From Klebsiella oxytoca (GTDB lineage: Bacteria; Pseudomonadota; Gammaproteobacteria; Enterobacterales; Enterobacteriaceae), in contig NZ_CP046115.1 in the NCBI RefSeq assembly GCF_009707385.1, forward strand, positions 4,588,001-4,652,000: a stretch of DNA of 64,000 bases, in the 5' to 3' direction. The position numbers were made by a program, and so were the translations under genes. Under the pieces are notes generated by a model, which saw nothing but the letters and a program-made list of their open reading frames with translations, searched no databases and was not told the origin of the DNA. Every line of letters begins with the position of its first letter. Position 1 is the stretch's first letter. This document shows, piece by piece, positions 35,545-45,143 of this stretch.

Positions 35545-36198
35545 TTAGTGGCGCAGATGCTCATTCGCCCAGCTGACCGCCTGAGTACGATTCTTAACGC
35601 TCAGCTTGCGGAACACGTTATACAGATGGGTACGCACCGTGTTCTCACTGATAAACAGCGCGCGAGCGATATCCATATTGGTCGCGCCACAGCGAAGTTC
35701 ATTAAGAATTTCACATTCGCGCTCGGTCAGCGGCGAGTTTTCCGCGGGTGATGATACCTGACTGGCCGAATACATAGCCGGGTGCATCACGCTCAATTCA
35801 GCCGTCTGCTCGCCGTTCAGCACAGCTTTAACGCCCTCAATTAAGCGCGATTCATCATCGTCGTGACGGAAAACGCCATAAAGCGCCGGCCACTGAGCCA
35901 TTTCGTAGAGTTCATACTTTTGCGCGCTATTTATAATCAGCAAACGCGGATTATCTACCTGCAGGCGAATAATATCACGCCACACGCTATTCAACTTTTT
36001 ATTTGAAACTGCAATATCAAATAATATTACAGAATCTTTCACAAGACGTTGCGCGAGAGGTTTGTTAATATTTTGCAGGACCACCGACACGGATAACCTG
36101 TCAGCCAGCCACGTGGCAAATGCTTTGCTTTGAATAGAGGGGTGAGTAATAAAAGTAACCTGATGAGAAAGAACTGAATCCTCAGATAAATTAATCAC
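35545..36198 (-). CDS. CsgD-like LuxR-family transcriptional regulator
   Basis: A 217-residue regulator. The C-terminal LuxR-type helix-turn-helix (LTERECEILNELRCGATNMD, ISENTVRTHLYNVFRKLSVK, RTQAVSWANEHLRH) is strikingly close to E. coli CsgD, which drives curli and cellulose synthesis. The N-terminal receiver-like domain is diverged but keeps the CsgD layout (LLIINSAQKYELYEMAQWPALYGVF). No csgBAC or csgEFG genes are nearby, so it is an orphan paralogue or a displaced biofilm regulator. The gene is followed by a strong hairpin and preceded by about 350 bases of very A+T-rich DNA, as at many H-NS-silenced regulators. Confidence 0.82.
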   Translation of the reverse strand: MINLSEDSVLSHQVTFITHPSIQSKAFATWLADRLSVSVVLQNINKPLAQRLVKDSVILFDIAVSNKKLNSVWRDIIRLQVDNPRLLIINSAQKYELYEMAQWPALYGVFRHDDDESRLIEGVKAVLNGEQTAELSVMHPAMYSASQVSSPAENSPLTERECEILNELRCGATNMDIARALFISENTVRTHLYNVFRKLSVKNRTQAVSWANEHLRH

Positions 36199-36548
36199 TT
36201 AAAACTCTCCTTAGTTGACTCCCGCCTTCATAGCGGTTAAATGAATTAACAAGAATACGATCGCGTGCATATTTATATATATACAAACTAAATTTACACT
36301 TTGATACAATATTCATTGGGAATTTTCCTATCCCTGTAAACAGCATAAATCGAATGCCTTAAGAGAGTCAAAAGATTATCAAACTTTTTTCCTGGATATG
36401 GGAGGTTTATGTCAATTCGTTTTTCATAGAATACATTGCTCGGTTTAATTTCATGTGCTTATTTGTAATATTAAATAATGATACCAAACATTAATAAAAC
36501 ATTATTATAACAAGCCATTGGTAAGACGTCTGAATATAAAAAATACAG
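36199..36548. promoter_or_regulatory. A+T-rich region upstream of the CsgD-like gene
   Basis: About 350 bases with long A/T tracts (for example 36261-36300 and 36440-36520) between the regulator's start and the yggR stop. No coding sequence is supported. Its composition contrasts with the flanking genes and suggests an extended, silenced promoter, as known for csgD of E. coli; this is inference. Confidence 0.5.
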
Positions 36549-37529
36549 CTATAAAAGACCCGCAGCCGTACGTTGCTGAAAGCTTTGCGTAAATGTTTGC
36601 ATACCAGATAGCTGCCCGGTTTGTATTACGCCTGGCAACTGATGAGTTTTTCCTTCCCGGATCAAATTCGCCACTGCCGGGGTATTAACTAAAAGCTCGT
36701 ATAGCGCAACTCTTCCGCCCGTTGCATCTGGATACAGTTTTTGTGCCAGTACCGCGCATAAGCTTCCCGCCAGCTGGCTGCGAACCTGCTCTTTTTCCTG
36801 TGCCGGAAAGACATCCACCAGCCTTTCCACCGCCTGCGCCGCGCCGCGCGTGTGTAATGTCGCCATTACCAGATGTCCGGTTTCCGCAGCCGTTAATGCC
36901 AGACGGATCGTTTCGCTATCCCGTAGCTCTCCTAACAGGATGACATCCGGATCCTGACGCAGCGCAGCGCGTAAAGCAGCGGCATAAGAGGGGCAGTGGC
37001 GACCGATTTCCCGCTGCTGAATCAGGCAACGCTCGCTATGGTGAATAAACTCAACCGGATCTTCCAGCGTCAGGATATGACCATTAAGACGCTGATTCAG
37101 ATAGCCCACCATCGCCGCCAGGGTAGTTGATTTACCGCTACCGGTTGCACCCGTGACGAGAATAAGCCCGTTCTCCTCATTGAGCAGTTCGCTTAAGGCG
37201 GTTGGTACACCGAGCGCCTCCAGCTGCGGGCAGGTTTCCGCCAGCAGACGCAGCGCCAGCGACAGGCCGCGGCTGTGGGCAAATGCGCTGGCGCGAAGGC
37301 GCGGCCCACCAACCGGCGCTAAAGCGAAATCGACCTGCCCGCTGGCCTGCCACTGCGCGAGCTGCTCGGCGTTGAGCCAGTCATGGAGTATTTTGCTGAT
37401 ATCAGGGGAGGTAAAAGGCGCAGGCTCCAGCTTGCCCTGGCGACGCCAGCGCGGCGCTGAAGCATTGCACAGGTGTAGATCGGAGACGTTATGCTTTACA
37501 CTAAGGGCCACTATTTCTTCCAGTTCCAT
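36549..37529 (-). CDS. yggR: PilT-like ATPase YggR
   Basis: A 326-residue secretion-ATPase-superfamily protein related to PilT, the type IV pilus retraction motor. It contains Walker A GATGSGKSTTL (about 127-137), the Asp box ILTLEDPVEF, Walker B-like DPDVILLGELRD and the His box TGHLVMATLHTRGA. Length equals E. coli YggR. No other type IV pilus genes are nearby, as in E. coli, so its role is uncertain. It is divergent from yggS by 16 bases. Confidence 0.93.
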   Translation of the reverse strand: MELEEIVALSVKHNVSDLHLCNASAPRWRRQGKLEPAPFTSPDISKILHDWLNAEQLAQWQASGQVDFALAPVGGPRLRASAFAHSRGLSLALRLLAETCPQLEALGVPTALSELLNEENGLILVTGATGSGKSTTLAAMVGYLNQRLNGHILTLEDPVEFIHHSERCLIQQREIGRHCPSYAAALRAALRQDPDVILLGELRDSETIRLALTAAETGHLVMATLHTRGAAQAVERLVDVFPAQEKEQVRSQLAGSLCAVLAQKLYPDATGGRVALYELLVNTPAVANLIREGKTHQLPGVIQTGQLSGMQTFTQSFQQRTAAGLL

Positions 37530-37545
37530 AACTCATCCTCGGTAT

Positions 37546-38250
37546 ATGAACGATATTGCGCATAACCTGGCACAGGTCCGGGACAAAATCTCAGCCGCAG
37601 CCGTACGCTGCGGCCGTGCTCCAGAAGAAGTTACGTTGCTTGCAGTCAGTAAAACGAAACCTGCGAGCGCTATCGAAGAAGCGATGGCCGCAGGTCAGGT
37701 CGCGTTTGGCGAAAACTATGTTCAGGAAGGGGTGGAGAAAATCCGCTACTTTCAGGAAAAAGGCGCAACCGGGCTACAATGGCACTTTATTGGCCCGCTA
37801 CAGTCCAACAAAAGCCGTCTGGTGGCCGAGCATTTTGACTGGTGCCATACCGTCGATCGTCTGAAAATCGCCTTGCGCCTTAGCGAACAGCGGCCAGCGC
37901 AAATGCCGCCGCTCAACGTGCTGATCCAAATCAACATTAGCGATGAGCAAAGTAAGTCGGGCATTCAGGTTGATGAACTGGACGCGCTGGCGGCGGAAAT
38001 CGCTGAGCTGCCGGGCCTGCAGCTACGTGGATTGATGGCTATCCCGGCTCCAGAGTCAGAATATGTAAGGCAGTTTGCCGTCGCCCAACAAATGGCGGTA
38101 GCATTTGCGCGACTAAAAACGCACTACCCTTCGGTCGATACGTTGTCGCTGGGAATGTCGGATGATATGGAAGCCGCCATCGCGGCGGGAAGCACTATGG
38201 TGCGCATCGGAACCGCAATTTTCGGCGCGCGCGACTACAGCAAAAAATAA
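37546..38250 (+). CDS. yggS: PLP homeostasis protein YggS
   Basis: A 234-residue single-domain PLP-binding protein (PLPBP/COG0325) that keeps pyridoxal phosphate and amino-acid metabolism in balance. The start MNDIAHNLAQVRDKI is as in E. coli; the reading frame runs 131 codons further upstream, antisense to yggR, and that part is rejected. Lys36 in VSKTKP binds PLP; FGENYVQEG, HFIGPLQSNK and LSLGMSDDMEAAI are family signatures. It begins the yggS-yggT-yggU-rdgB-hemW run. Confidence 0.95.
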   Translation: MNDIAHNLAQVRDKISAAAVRCGRAPEEVTLLAVSKTKPASAIEEAMAAGQVAFGENYVQEGVEKIRYFQEKGATGLQWHFIGPLQSNKSRLVAEHFDWCHTVDRLKIALRLSEQRPAQMPPLNVLIQINISDEQSKSGIQVDELDALAAEIAELPGLQLRGLMAIPAPESEYVRQFAVAQQMAVAFARLKTHYPSVDTLSLGMSDDMEAAIAAGSTMVRIGTAIFGARDYSKK

Positions 38251-38267
38251 GGAATCTGAGGAACGCC

Positions 38268-38834
38268 ATGAAGACGTTGACTTTCCTGCTCTCAACGGTC
38301 ATTGAGCTTTACACAATGGTCGTGTTGTTACGCGTCTGGATGCAGTGGGCGCGCTGCGACTTTTATAACCCATTTTCGCAGTTCGTGGTCAAGGCTACGC
38401 AGCCTGTTGTCGGGCCGCTGCGCCGTATTATCCCGGCGATGGGGCCGCTCGACAGCGCTTCCCTGCTGGTGGCATTTATTCTTTGCGTCGTGAAAGCTAT
38501 CGTGCTGTTCATGGTGGTGACTTTCCAGCCGATTATCTGGATCTCCGCGCTGCTGATCCTCATTAAAACCGTCGGTTCGCTGATCTTCTGGGTCCTCCTG
38601 CTCATGGCAATCATGAGCTGGGTAAGCCAGGGCCGCAGCCCGGTGGAATACGTTCTGATGCAGCTGGCCGACCCGCTGCTGCGTCCGATCCGCAGATTGC
38701 TGCCATCAATGGGCGGAATTGATTTCTCGCCGATGGTGCTGGTTCTGCTGCTGTACGTTATCAATATGGGGATCGCCGAACTGTTGCAGGCTACCGGCAA
38801 CGTTCTGCTTCCGGGGCTGTGGATGGCGCTATGA
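38268..38834 (+). CDS. yggT: YggT family inner-membrane protein
   Basis: A 188-residue membrane protein made of two YGGT repeats, each with a hydrophobic pair of helices and the P.......R...P..G..D motif ([17 protein letters not shown] near 46-62, [17 protein letters not shown] near 136-152). Length equals E. coli YggT. Family members have been linked to osmotic stress and membrane biogenesis. Its stop overlaps the yggU start (ATGA). Confidence 0.92.
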   Translation: MKTLTFLLSTVIELYTMVVLLRVWMQWARCDFYNPFSQFVVKATQPVVGPLRRIIPAMGPLDSASLLVAFILCVVKAIVLFMVVTFQPIIWISALLILIKTVGSLIFWVLLLMAIMSWVSQGRSPVEYVLMQLADPLLRPIRRLLPSMGGIDFSPMVLVLLLYVINMGIAELLQATGNVLLPGLWMAL

Positions 38835-39121
38835 GTGCCGTCGAAACCTGCGCTGATGGGCTGGTTTTACGGCTGTATATTCAGCCTAAGGCCAGCCGCG
38901 ACAGCATCGTTGGTTTACATGGCGACGAGCTTAAAGTCGCCATTACCGCGCCACCCGTTGACGGCCAGGCCAACGCCCATCTGGTAAAATTCCTCGCCAA
39001 ACAGTTTCGCGTAGCAAAAAGCCAGGTGCTGATTGAGAAAGGCGAGCTGGGCCGCCACAAACAGATAAAAATCATTCATCCGCAGCAGATCCCGGACGGG
39101 GTCGCCGCGCTGACAGAGTAA
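38831..39121 (+). CDS. yggU: YggU (DUF167) protein
   Basis: A 96-residue cytosolic protein near identical to E. coli YggU, with [29 protein letters not shown] and [12 protein letters not shown]. The start at 38831 forms an ATGA overlap with yggT; the frame continues four codons upstream but lacks the family N-terminus. The function is unknown; the basic surface and fold suggest nucleic-acid binding. It is translated with yggT and precedes rdgB by 12 bases. Confidence 0.92.
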   Translation: MSAVETCADGLVLRLYIQPKASRDSIVGLHGDELKVAITAPPVDGQANAHLVKFLAKQFRVAKSQVLIEKGELGRHKQIKIIHPQQIPDGVAALTE

Positions 39122-39133
39122 ACAGGATCCTTC

Positions 39134-39727
39134 ATGCAAAAAGTTGTTCTCGCTACCGGCAACCCCGGAAAAGTGCGCGAGCTGGCCTCGCTGCTGGCTG
39201 ATTTTGGGCTCGATATCGTGGCCCAGACCGAACTCGGTGTCGATTCCGCAGAGGAAACCGGCCTGACGTTTATTGAAAACGCCATTTTGAAAGCCCGCCA
39301 TGCCGCGCAGATCACCGGACTTCCGGCCATCGCCGATGACTCCGGGCTGGCCGTCGATGCGTTAGGCGGCGCGCCTGGCATCTATTCCGCCCGGTATTCC
39401 GGTGAAGGCGCAACCGACCAACGTAATCTGGAAAAGCTGCTTGATGCCCTGCAGGACGTGCCGGACGATAAGCGTCAGGCGCAATTTCACTGCGTACTGG
39501 TTTATCTGCGCCACGCAGAAGATCCGACCCCGCTGGTTTGCCACGGTAGCTGGCCGGGCGTCATCGCTCGCGAAGCCGCAGGCAGCGGCGGCTTTGGCTA
39601 CGATCCGATTTTCTTTGTTCCGACGGAAGGTAAAACCGCAGCGGAGCTGAGCCGTGAAGAAAAGAGCGCTATTTCCCACCGTGGACGCGCGCTTAAACTG
39701 TTACTGGAAGCCTTACGTAATGGCTAA
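39134..39727 (+). CDS. rdgB: dITP/XTP pyrophosphatase
   Basis: Removes non-canonical purine nucleotides (dITP, ITP, XTP) from the pool by hydrolysis to monophosphates. The 197 residues equal E. coli Rdg[12 protein letters not shown] at 6-16 binds the triphosphate, and [23 protein letters not shown] and SHRGRALK are conserved active-site stretches. Its last eight bases overlap hemW. Confidence 0.95.
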   Translation: MQKVVLATGNPGKVRELASLLADFGLDIVAQTELGVDSAEETGLTFIENAILKARHAAQITGLPAIADDSGLAVDALGGAPGIYSARYSGEGATDQRNLEKLLDALQDVPDDKRQAQFHCVLVYLRHAEDPTPLVCHGSWPGVIAREAAGSGGFGYDPIFFVPTEGKTAAELSREEKSAISHRGRALKLLLEALRNG

Positions 39728-40856
39728 TTTGCCGCCCCTGAGCCTCTATATTCACATCCCGTGGTGCGTGCAGAAATGCCCGTACTGCGATTTCAATTCG
39801 CATGCGTTGAAAGGCGAAGTGCCGCATGACGACTACGTTCAGCATCTGCTGAACGATCTGCGAGCCGACGCTCATTATGCGCAGGGACGTGAAATCGGGA
39901 CTATTTTCATTGGCGGCGGAACGCCGAGCCTGCTCTCCGGTCCGGCAATGCAAACCCTGCTCGACGGCGTGCGCGAATCACTTCCGCTGGCGGCCGATGC
40001 TGAAATCACCATGGAGGCCAATCCTGGCACCGTAGAAGCAGATCGCTTCGTGGAGTATCAGCGCGCAGGTATTAATCGCATCTCCATCGGCGTCCAGAGC
40101 TTTAGCGAATCAAAGCTGCAGCGTTTGGGCCGCATTCACGGGCCACAGGAGGCTAAACGCGCGGCCAATCTGGCAAGCTCGCTGGGGCTACGCAGCTTTA
40201 ACCTCGATTTGATGCACGGCCTGCCGGATCAGTCGCTGGAAGAGGCGCTGGACGACCTGCGTCAGGCGATAGCGCTCAACCCGCCCCATCTCTCCTGGTA
40301 TCAGCTGACCATTGAGCCAAACACCCTGTTTGGCTCGCGTCCGCCGGTCCTCCCGGATGACGACGCGCTGTGGGATATTTATGAACAGGGGCATCGCCTG
40401 CTCAGCGCAGCGGGCTATCAGCAGTATGAAACCTCCGCCTACGCAAAAGCGGGCTATCAGTGCCAGCATAACCTCAACTACTGGCGCTTTGGCGACTACC
40501 TGGGCATTGGCTGCGGCGCGCATGGTAAAGTGACGTTCCCGGATGGGCGCATTCTGCGAACGGCGAAAACCCGTCATCCGCGCGGCTATATGGAAGGCCG
40601 TTATCTTGAGCGCCAGCATGATGTGGAAGAGGCGGATAAACCATTTGAATTCTTTATGAACCGTTTCCGGCTTCTGGAAGCGGCGCCGCGTGATGAATTC
40701 AGCCGCTATACCGGTCTTGATGAAGATACTATCCGCCCGCAAATCGATGCGGCCATTGCCCAGGGCTACCTGACGGAAGATGCCCGCTGCTGGCAAATTA
40801 CCGATCACGGTAAGCTCTTTTTAAATTCGCTTCTCGAACTCTTCCTTAGCGAATAA
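39720..40856 (+). CDS. hemW: Heme chaperone HemW
   Basis: Radical-SAM-family protein that binds heme and transfers it to target proteins, formerly called an oxygen-independent coproporphyrinogen oxidase homologue. The start [15 protein letters not shown] gives 378 residues as in E. coli. The CxxxCxxC cluster is Cys16, Cys20, Cys23 ([10 protein letters not shown]). It lacks the extra N-terminal residues of HemN. The start codon overlaps the end of rdgB by 8 bases, so translation is coupled. A hairpin follows. Confidence 0.95.
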   Translation: MANLPPLSLYIHIPWCVQKCPYCDFNSHALKGEVPHDDYVQHLLNDLRADAHYAQGREIGTIFIGGGTPSLLSGPAMQTLLDGVRESLPLAADAEITMEANPGTVEADRFVEYQRAGINRISIGVQSFSESKLQRLGRIHGPQEAKRAANLASSLGLRSFNLDLMHGLPDQSLEEALDDLRQAIALNPPHLSWYQLTIEPNTLFGSRPPVLPDDDALWDIYEQGHRLLSAAGYQQYETSAYAKAGYQCQHNLNYWRFGDYLGIGCGAHGKVTFPDGRILRTAKTRHPRGYMEGRYLERQHDVEEADKPFEFFMNRFRLLEAAPRDEFSRYTGLDEDTIRPQIDAAIAQGYLTEDARCWQITDHGKLFLNSLLELFLSE

Positions 40857-40868
40857 ATATCTTCACGC

Positions 40869-40903
40869 TTATCCCGTTATTTATCTAACGGGATAATTAA
40901 TTA
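40869..40903 (+). terminator. Terminator-like hairpin after hemW
   Basis: TTATCCCGTTA (40869-40879) and TAACGGGATAA (40886-40896) form an 11-bp stem with an A/T-rich tail ATTATT. Confidence 0.65.
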
Positions 40904-41054
40904 TTCGATTTTACCGATATATTAATACCGTTATTTCCGAGCAATTTCATTCCAGCATTGTCAATAAAGATAAATTCAAATTCATTTATTGAGAATAAAT
41001 ATAATCCAACGCACAAAAATACGCATTTCATCACTTCATTGGGAAAAAGTGTGA

Positions 41055-41079
41055 GTCAGACAGCTTAAAGATGTCTGAC
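41055..41079. promoter_or_regulatory. Perfect inverted repeat upstream of the TRAP operon
   Basis: GTCAGACA (41055-41062) and TGTCTGAC (41072-41079) are exact inverted copies 9 bases apart, 82 bases before dctP. The symmetry and position suggest an operator for a dimeric regulator (GntR-like spacing), but no regulator gene lies beside the operon. The rest of the 40904-41160 gap is A+T-rich and shows no gene. Confidence 0.65.
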
Positions 41080-41160
41080 AACCAGGATAATATGTCATAC
41101 AGAAACAAAGAATGACTCTTTAGATATTGACCAATTAACCTAAGTGCATGGAGCCGACTC

Positions 41161-42147
41161 ATGAAAAAAGTCTCTTTTTCTCGTTCTCTGGTGTGTGTAT
41201 CTTTGCTTGCCCTCCTCTCTGCTGGCGCCAGCGCTGCTGAAAAAGTTACGTTAAAACTGGCACATAACCTTGAACGTAGCCACGTGGTTCATCAGGCGTT
41301 TGAGGAGATGTCGAAAGAGGTTAACCAACTCTCCAATGGTAATATGAAAATTCGTATTTATCCCAGCAGCCAAATGGGCAGCGCGCGTGAAACCATGGAG
41401 TTATTACAAAACGGTGCCCTTGATATGACGAAAGGTTCTGCCAGCGATCTGGAATCATTCGATAACGTCTACGCAATATATAATCTACCGTTCTTATTTA
41501 ACGATCAGAATCACTTCAATAAAGTCGTTTTCGGTGAAGTGGGCAAAGAAATAATGGAGTCGACCAAAGATAAAGGATTCTTTGCGCTTTCCGCTTACGT
41601 TGCCGGTACCCGAAGTTTTTACGCCAAAAAGCCAATTACTAAACCGGAAGATTTAAAAGGACTGAAGATCCGCGTTCAGGCCAGCCCAACCACCTTAAAG
41701 ATGATCGAATTAATGGGCGGTTCGCCAACGCCAATTTCATTTGGTGAAGTCTATACCGCCATGCAGCAGGGCGTGGTGGACGGCGCAGAAAATAACGTCC
41801 CCTCCTGGGTTCAAACTCGCCATATCGAAATCGCTAAAGTTTTCTCTGAAGATGAACACGCCTCAATTCCGGACTTCCTCGTTATCTCCAGTAAAACCTG
41901 GGACAAACTTACGCCGGAACAGCAGCAAATCCTGACCAGAGCGGCTAAAGCCTCAGAAGTGTACCAGCAAAAACTGTGGGACAAGATCGACGCCGATACC
42001 CGGGAGCAGGCAAAAGCCCTGGGCGGCGAAATTGTCAAAGTTGATAAAGCGCCGTTCCGCGCCGCCGTACAGCCCCTGTTTGATGACTTCAAAAAAGATC
42101 CGAAACAGGCCGCCCTGCTGGCCAAGTTTGAAGCTGCTGCTGAATAA
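41161..42147 (+). CDS. TRAP transporter periplasmic substrate-binding protein (DctP family)
   Basis: Periplasmic receptor of a tripartite ATP-independent transporter for an organic acid. The 328 residues start with a signal peptide (cleavage near SAGASAAEK). The mature protein has LAHNLERSHVVHQAFEEM and VAGTRSFYAKKPITKPEDLKGLKIRVQ, where the conserved Arg pairs with the substrate carboxylate. FGEVYTAMQQGVVDGAENN completes the family signature. It is followed by dctQ and dctM. In E. coli this site carries yggM and ansB, so the operon replaces them. The ligand is probably a sugar acid or C4-dicarboxylate. Confidence 0.92.
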   Translation: MKKVSFSRSLVCVSLLALLSAGASAAEKVTLKLAHNLERSHVVHQAFEEMSKEVNQLSNGNMKIRIYPSSQMGSARETMELLQNGALDMTKGSASDLESFDNVYAIYNLPFLFNDQNHFNKVVFGEVGKEIMESTKDKGFFALSAYVAGTRSFYAKKPITKPEDLKGLKIRVQASPTTLKMIELMGGSPTPISFGEVYTAMQQGVVDGAENNVPSWVQTRHIEIAKVFSEDEHASIPDFLVISSKTWDKLTPEQQQILTRAAKASEVYQQKLWDKIDADTREQAKALGGEIVKVDKAPFRAAVQPLFDDFKKDPKQAALLAKFEAAAE

Positions 42148-42190
42148 CACTTAGCGGGCCAGCCGCTGGCCCGCTTTCACCGGGAAATCA

Positions 42191-42697
42191 ATGATGATAC
42201 TTAACCGCATAAAGCTGGCGGTGGACCGCACGATCGCCGCATTCTCTGTCGCCGTTATGGTCGCGCTGGTTGTCTGCGTCGTCTGGCAGGTATTCAGCCG
42301 CTACGTGCTAAACCAGCCAAGCACTCTGACCGACGAGCTGGCGCGCTTTTTAATGATCTGGGTCGGTCTGCTGGGTGCGGCCTACACCGTTGGCGCTCAG
42401 CGCCATCTGGCTATCGATTTACTCGCGATGACGCTTCCTCCTCGCAGACAGGCGCTTCTCAGCGTCATCATTAATCTGCTGATCTTTATTTTTGCCGGTT
42501 CAGTAATTGTTACCGGCGGCGTGAAGCTGATTGAAAAAACGCTGTCAACGGCCCAGGTCTCGGCGGCGATGCAGATCCCCATGGGCTACGTGTATCTGAT
42601 CCTGCCGCTAACCGGCATCATTATGATGTTTTACGCGCTGTGTTTTATCAGTAACGGACTGCAAAACATGAAGCAATCTGAAGCGGGGGCAAACTAA
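42191..42697 (+). CDS. TRAP transporter small membrane subunit (DctQ family)
   Basis: Inner-membrane protein of 168 residues with four hydrophobic helices and the family patch FSRYVLNQPSTLTDELARFLMIWVGLLGAA. It couples the binding protein and the large permease. An ATGATG at 42191 allows two starts one codon apart. Its stop overlaps the dctM start by one base. Confidence 0.9.
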   Translation: MMILNRIKLAVDRTIAAFSVAVMVALVVCVVWQVFSRYVLNQPSTLTDELARFLMIWVGLLGAAYTVGAQRHLAIDLLAMTLPPRRQALLSVIINLLIFIFAGSVIVTGGVKLIEKTLSTAQVSAAMQIPMGYVYLILPLTGIIMMFYALCFISNGLQNMKQSEAGAN

Positions 42698-43998
42698 TGG
42701 AAAGCTATATTGCACTGATGCTATTTGGCTCTTTCTTTATTCTGGTTTTTATTGGCGTACCTATCTCCTTCTCCATTGGGATCGCTACCGTTGGTTCGAT
42801 GCTGCTGATGTTCCCCTGGGATATCGCGGTAATTACCGTTTCTCAGCGCCTGGCGAACGGGCTCGATAACTTCGCTCTGCTGGCTATTCCATTCTTTATC
42901 TTTGCCGGTACCCTGATGAACAGCGGCGGGATTGCCATACGCTTGATCAATCTGGCACAGGTGATGGTCGGACGCGTTCCGGGCTCTCTGGGCCACGTCA
43001 ACGTGCTGGCCAACATGATGTTCGGCTCGATTTCAGGTTCGGCGGTCGCGGCAGCGGCGGCGGTAGGCGGAACGCTTAACCCCATTCAGACAAAAAAAGG
43101 CTACGATCCGGCATTCTCTACGGCGGTTAACGTCTCGTCGTGCATCACGGGCCTGCTCATCCCGCCGTCAAACGTGCTTATCGTCTTTTCCCTGACGGCA
43201 GGCGGCGTGTCGGTAGCCTCGCTGTTTATGGCCGGTTATCTGCCGGGCATCCTGATGGGCCTGGCCATTATGGTGGTCTGCGCCATCATCGCTAAGCGTC
43301 GCGGCTACCCGGTTTCTGAACGTTCGACCTGCGCCCAGGCGGCAAAAGCGTTTTTTGACGCCCTGCCCAGCCTGCTGCTGGTCATTATCGTCATGGGCGG
43401 GATCCTCGGCGGTATTTTCACCGCTACCGAAGCTTCCGCTATTGCCGTGGTCTATACCTTTATCCTGTCGGTGCTGATTTATCGGGAAGTGAAATGGCGC
43501 GATCTGCCGAAGCTGATCCTTGAATCAGTGGTGATGACCTCTATCGTGCTGCTGCTGATCGGTTTTTCCGTCGGGATGTCGTGGGCAATGACCAACGCCG
43601 ATATACCTTACATGATTAGCGATGCGCTGATGGGCGTTTCTGAAAACCCGGTAGTGATCCTGCTGCTGATTAATATCGTGCTGCTAATCGTCGGGATCTT
43701 TATGGATATGACCCCAGCGGTGCTGATTTTCACGCCGATATTCCTGCCAATCGCTCAGGATTTAGGCATGGACCCGGTGCATTTTGGCATCATGATGGTC
43801 GCCAACCTGTGCATTGGTCTGCTGACGCCGCCGGTGGGTAGCGCGCTGTTCGTTGGTTGCTCAATTTCCGGCGTTAAAATTCAGCAGCTCATCAAACCGC
43901 TGCTGCCGTTCTACGCCGCTCTGCTGATAGCGCTGATGATGATTGTTTATATCCCGCAGATCTCGCTGTTTATTCCGCAGCTGCTGGGGCTGATGTGA
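42697..43998 (+). CDS. TRAP transporter large permease (DctM family)
   Basis: Inner-membrane protein of 433 residues with about 12-13 helices that carries the substrate with sodium or protons. Signatures include ALLAIPFFIFAGTLMNSGGI, FGSISGSAVAAAAAVGGTLNP, SSCITGLLIPPSN and IFMDMTPAVLIFTPIFLPIA. Translation is coupled to dctQ. A strong hairpin follows, between this gene and convergent yggN. Confidence 0.93.
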   Translation: MESYIALMLFGSFFILVFIGVPISFSIGIATVGSMLLMFPWDIAVITVSQRLANGLDNFALLAIPFFIFAGTLMNSGGIAIRLINLAQVMVGRVPGSLGHVNVLANMMFGSISGSAVAAAAAVGGTLNPIQTKKGYDPAFSTAVNVSSCITGLLIPPSNVLIVFSLTAGGVSVASLFMAGYLPGILMGLAIMVVCAIIAKRRGYPVSERSTCAQAAKAFFDALPSLLLVIIVMGGILGGIFTATEASAIAVVYTFILSVLIYREVKWRDLPKLILESVVMTSIVLLLIGFSVGMSWAMTNADIPYMISDALMGVSENPVVILLLINIVLLIVGIFMDMTPAVLIFTPIFLPIAQDLGMDPVHFGIMMVANLCIGLLTPPVGSALFVGCSISGVKIQQLIKPLLPFYAALLIALMMIVYIPQISLFIPQLLGLM

Positions 43999-44013
43999 CC
44001 GACTGACCATAAT

Positions 44014-44037
44014 CGCTACCTGCGCCCGCAGGTAGCG
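44014..44037. terminator. Terminator between dctM and yggN
   Basis: CGCTACCTGCG (44014-44024) and CGCAGGTAGCG (44027-44037) form a perfect 11-bp stem with a minimal loop. The genes converge here, so it may serve both; T-runs are weak. Confidence 0.6.
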
Positions 44038-44046
44038 AATTAAAAC

Positions 44047-44766
44047 TTACTTTAACGACCCCACCAGCGCTTTACGGCTCTCCTCAAGGGAAACCACGCG
44101 GTTGCAGACATCCTTCCCAAACTGCTGGAAATCCGCCTCCTGGTTTTTCCATTCGTCCTGAATGGCGGTTTGCAGACCACCAAGGCTGCCGAGGATCCCC
44201 TGCAGCGGGTTACCGCCGCCTTTTAGCACCGCCTTCGCGCCTATCTCGTTGATGCTATCCTGCAGAATACCGCCCATCGCCTGGTTTACCAGCTGCTGGC
44301 CGTCGGCGCGCACCTGATCGATGGCTTTATAGTGGAAGGTCAGCCCATCGTTGCGATGTTCAATAATGCGGCCCATTTGCGCTTTCAGCTGCGCATCAAG
44401 TTTGGTCAGGCGGCTATGCATACTGCTGCTGGCCCCAACCTGTTCGGTGATGATTTTATCCAGCGCCTTACGGCCTTTTTCGACTCGCGAGCGCGCGCCG
44501 TCATCAATCCACGGCAGACTGCTGCGCAGACCGGCCTGGTAATCCTGCGCCTGTTCGCGCTGTGCGGCGTTCAGCGCATAGGCTTTACCGTTGTAGGTCA
44601 GGTTGCCATCCGGTTTAATCACCAGATCGCCGTTTTCGCCTTTTACCTGCACCTGCTGCGGGCTGAGAATCACATCGTCACGCGGGGTGACGCTACACTG
44701 GTAGTCCGCATGGGCGGACAAAGCGGTAACGGAAAGCGCCACCGCCAGCAGCGTTTTGCGCATCAT
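44047..44766 (-). CDS. yggN: YggN family (DUF2884) periplasmic protein
   Basis: A 239-residue protein almost the same as E. coli YggN in length and order. It begins with a signal peptide (LLAVALSVTALSAHADYQC). The rest is helical with a glycine-rich segment AVLKGGGNPLQGILGSLGGLQ near 180-200. Function unknown. It is the last gene of the trmB-yggL-yggN series. Confidence 0.92.
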   Translation of the reverse strand: MMRKTLLAVALSVTALSAHADYQCSVTPRDDVILSPQQVQVKGENGDLVIKPDGNLTYNGKAYALNAAQREQAQDYQAGLRSSLPWIDDGARSRVEKGRKALDKIITEQVGASSSMHSRLTKLDAQLKAQMGRIIEHRNDGLTFHYKAIDQVRADGQQLVNQAMGGILQDSINEIGAKAVLKGGGNPLQGILGSLGGLQTAIQDEWKNQEADFQQFGKDVCNRVVSLEESRKALVGSLK

Positions 44767-44816
44767 TTAACTCCCTTCAGACAAAACGGGCCGGCAGTTG
44801 CCGACCCTTGTCAAAC

Positions 44817-45143
44817 TTAGTCCCACCAGATATCAAAAAGTTCGCTGGTGCGTACATCGGCAAGCCCGCGCGCTTCGAGCCATTTACGCACGATGGCCTG
44901 GTGCTCCTCGGTGCATTTACCGATTTCCTGCAGGCAGATCAGACCTTCCCAGGAGAGGTAGCCGCTGCCGTCAAAGGCCAGCTTATTAGGTTCGATCGCT
45001 TCATCAATCAGATCGTTAACGGTCTGGTCAATCTGCTCTTCACTGGTTCCTTCCGCGAAACGCCACGCGACGGAAAATCCCACTTCCTGAAACTCGTCGA
45101 TATGCATTTTTTTACGCAGACGACGGCTACGATTCGTTGCCAT
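44817..45143 (-). CDS. yggL: YggL (DUF469) protein
   Basis: A 108-residue cytosolic protein beginning [20 protein letters not shown] and ending TSELFDIWWD, near identical to E. coli YggL. The basic N-terminus fits a ribosome- or RNA-binding role; homologues have been reported to associate with the ribosome. The start overlaps the trmB stop by one base (TAATG); a frame 10 codons longer lies inside trmB and is rejected. Confidence 0.93.
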   Translation of the reverse strand: MATNRSRRLRKKMHIDEFQEVGFSVAWRFAEGTSEEQIDQTVNDLIDEAIEPNKLAFDGSGYLSWEGLICLQEIGKCTEEHQAIVRKWLEARGLADVRTSELFDIWWD

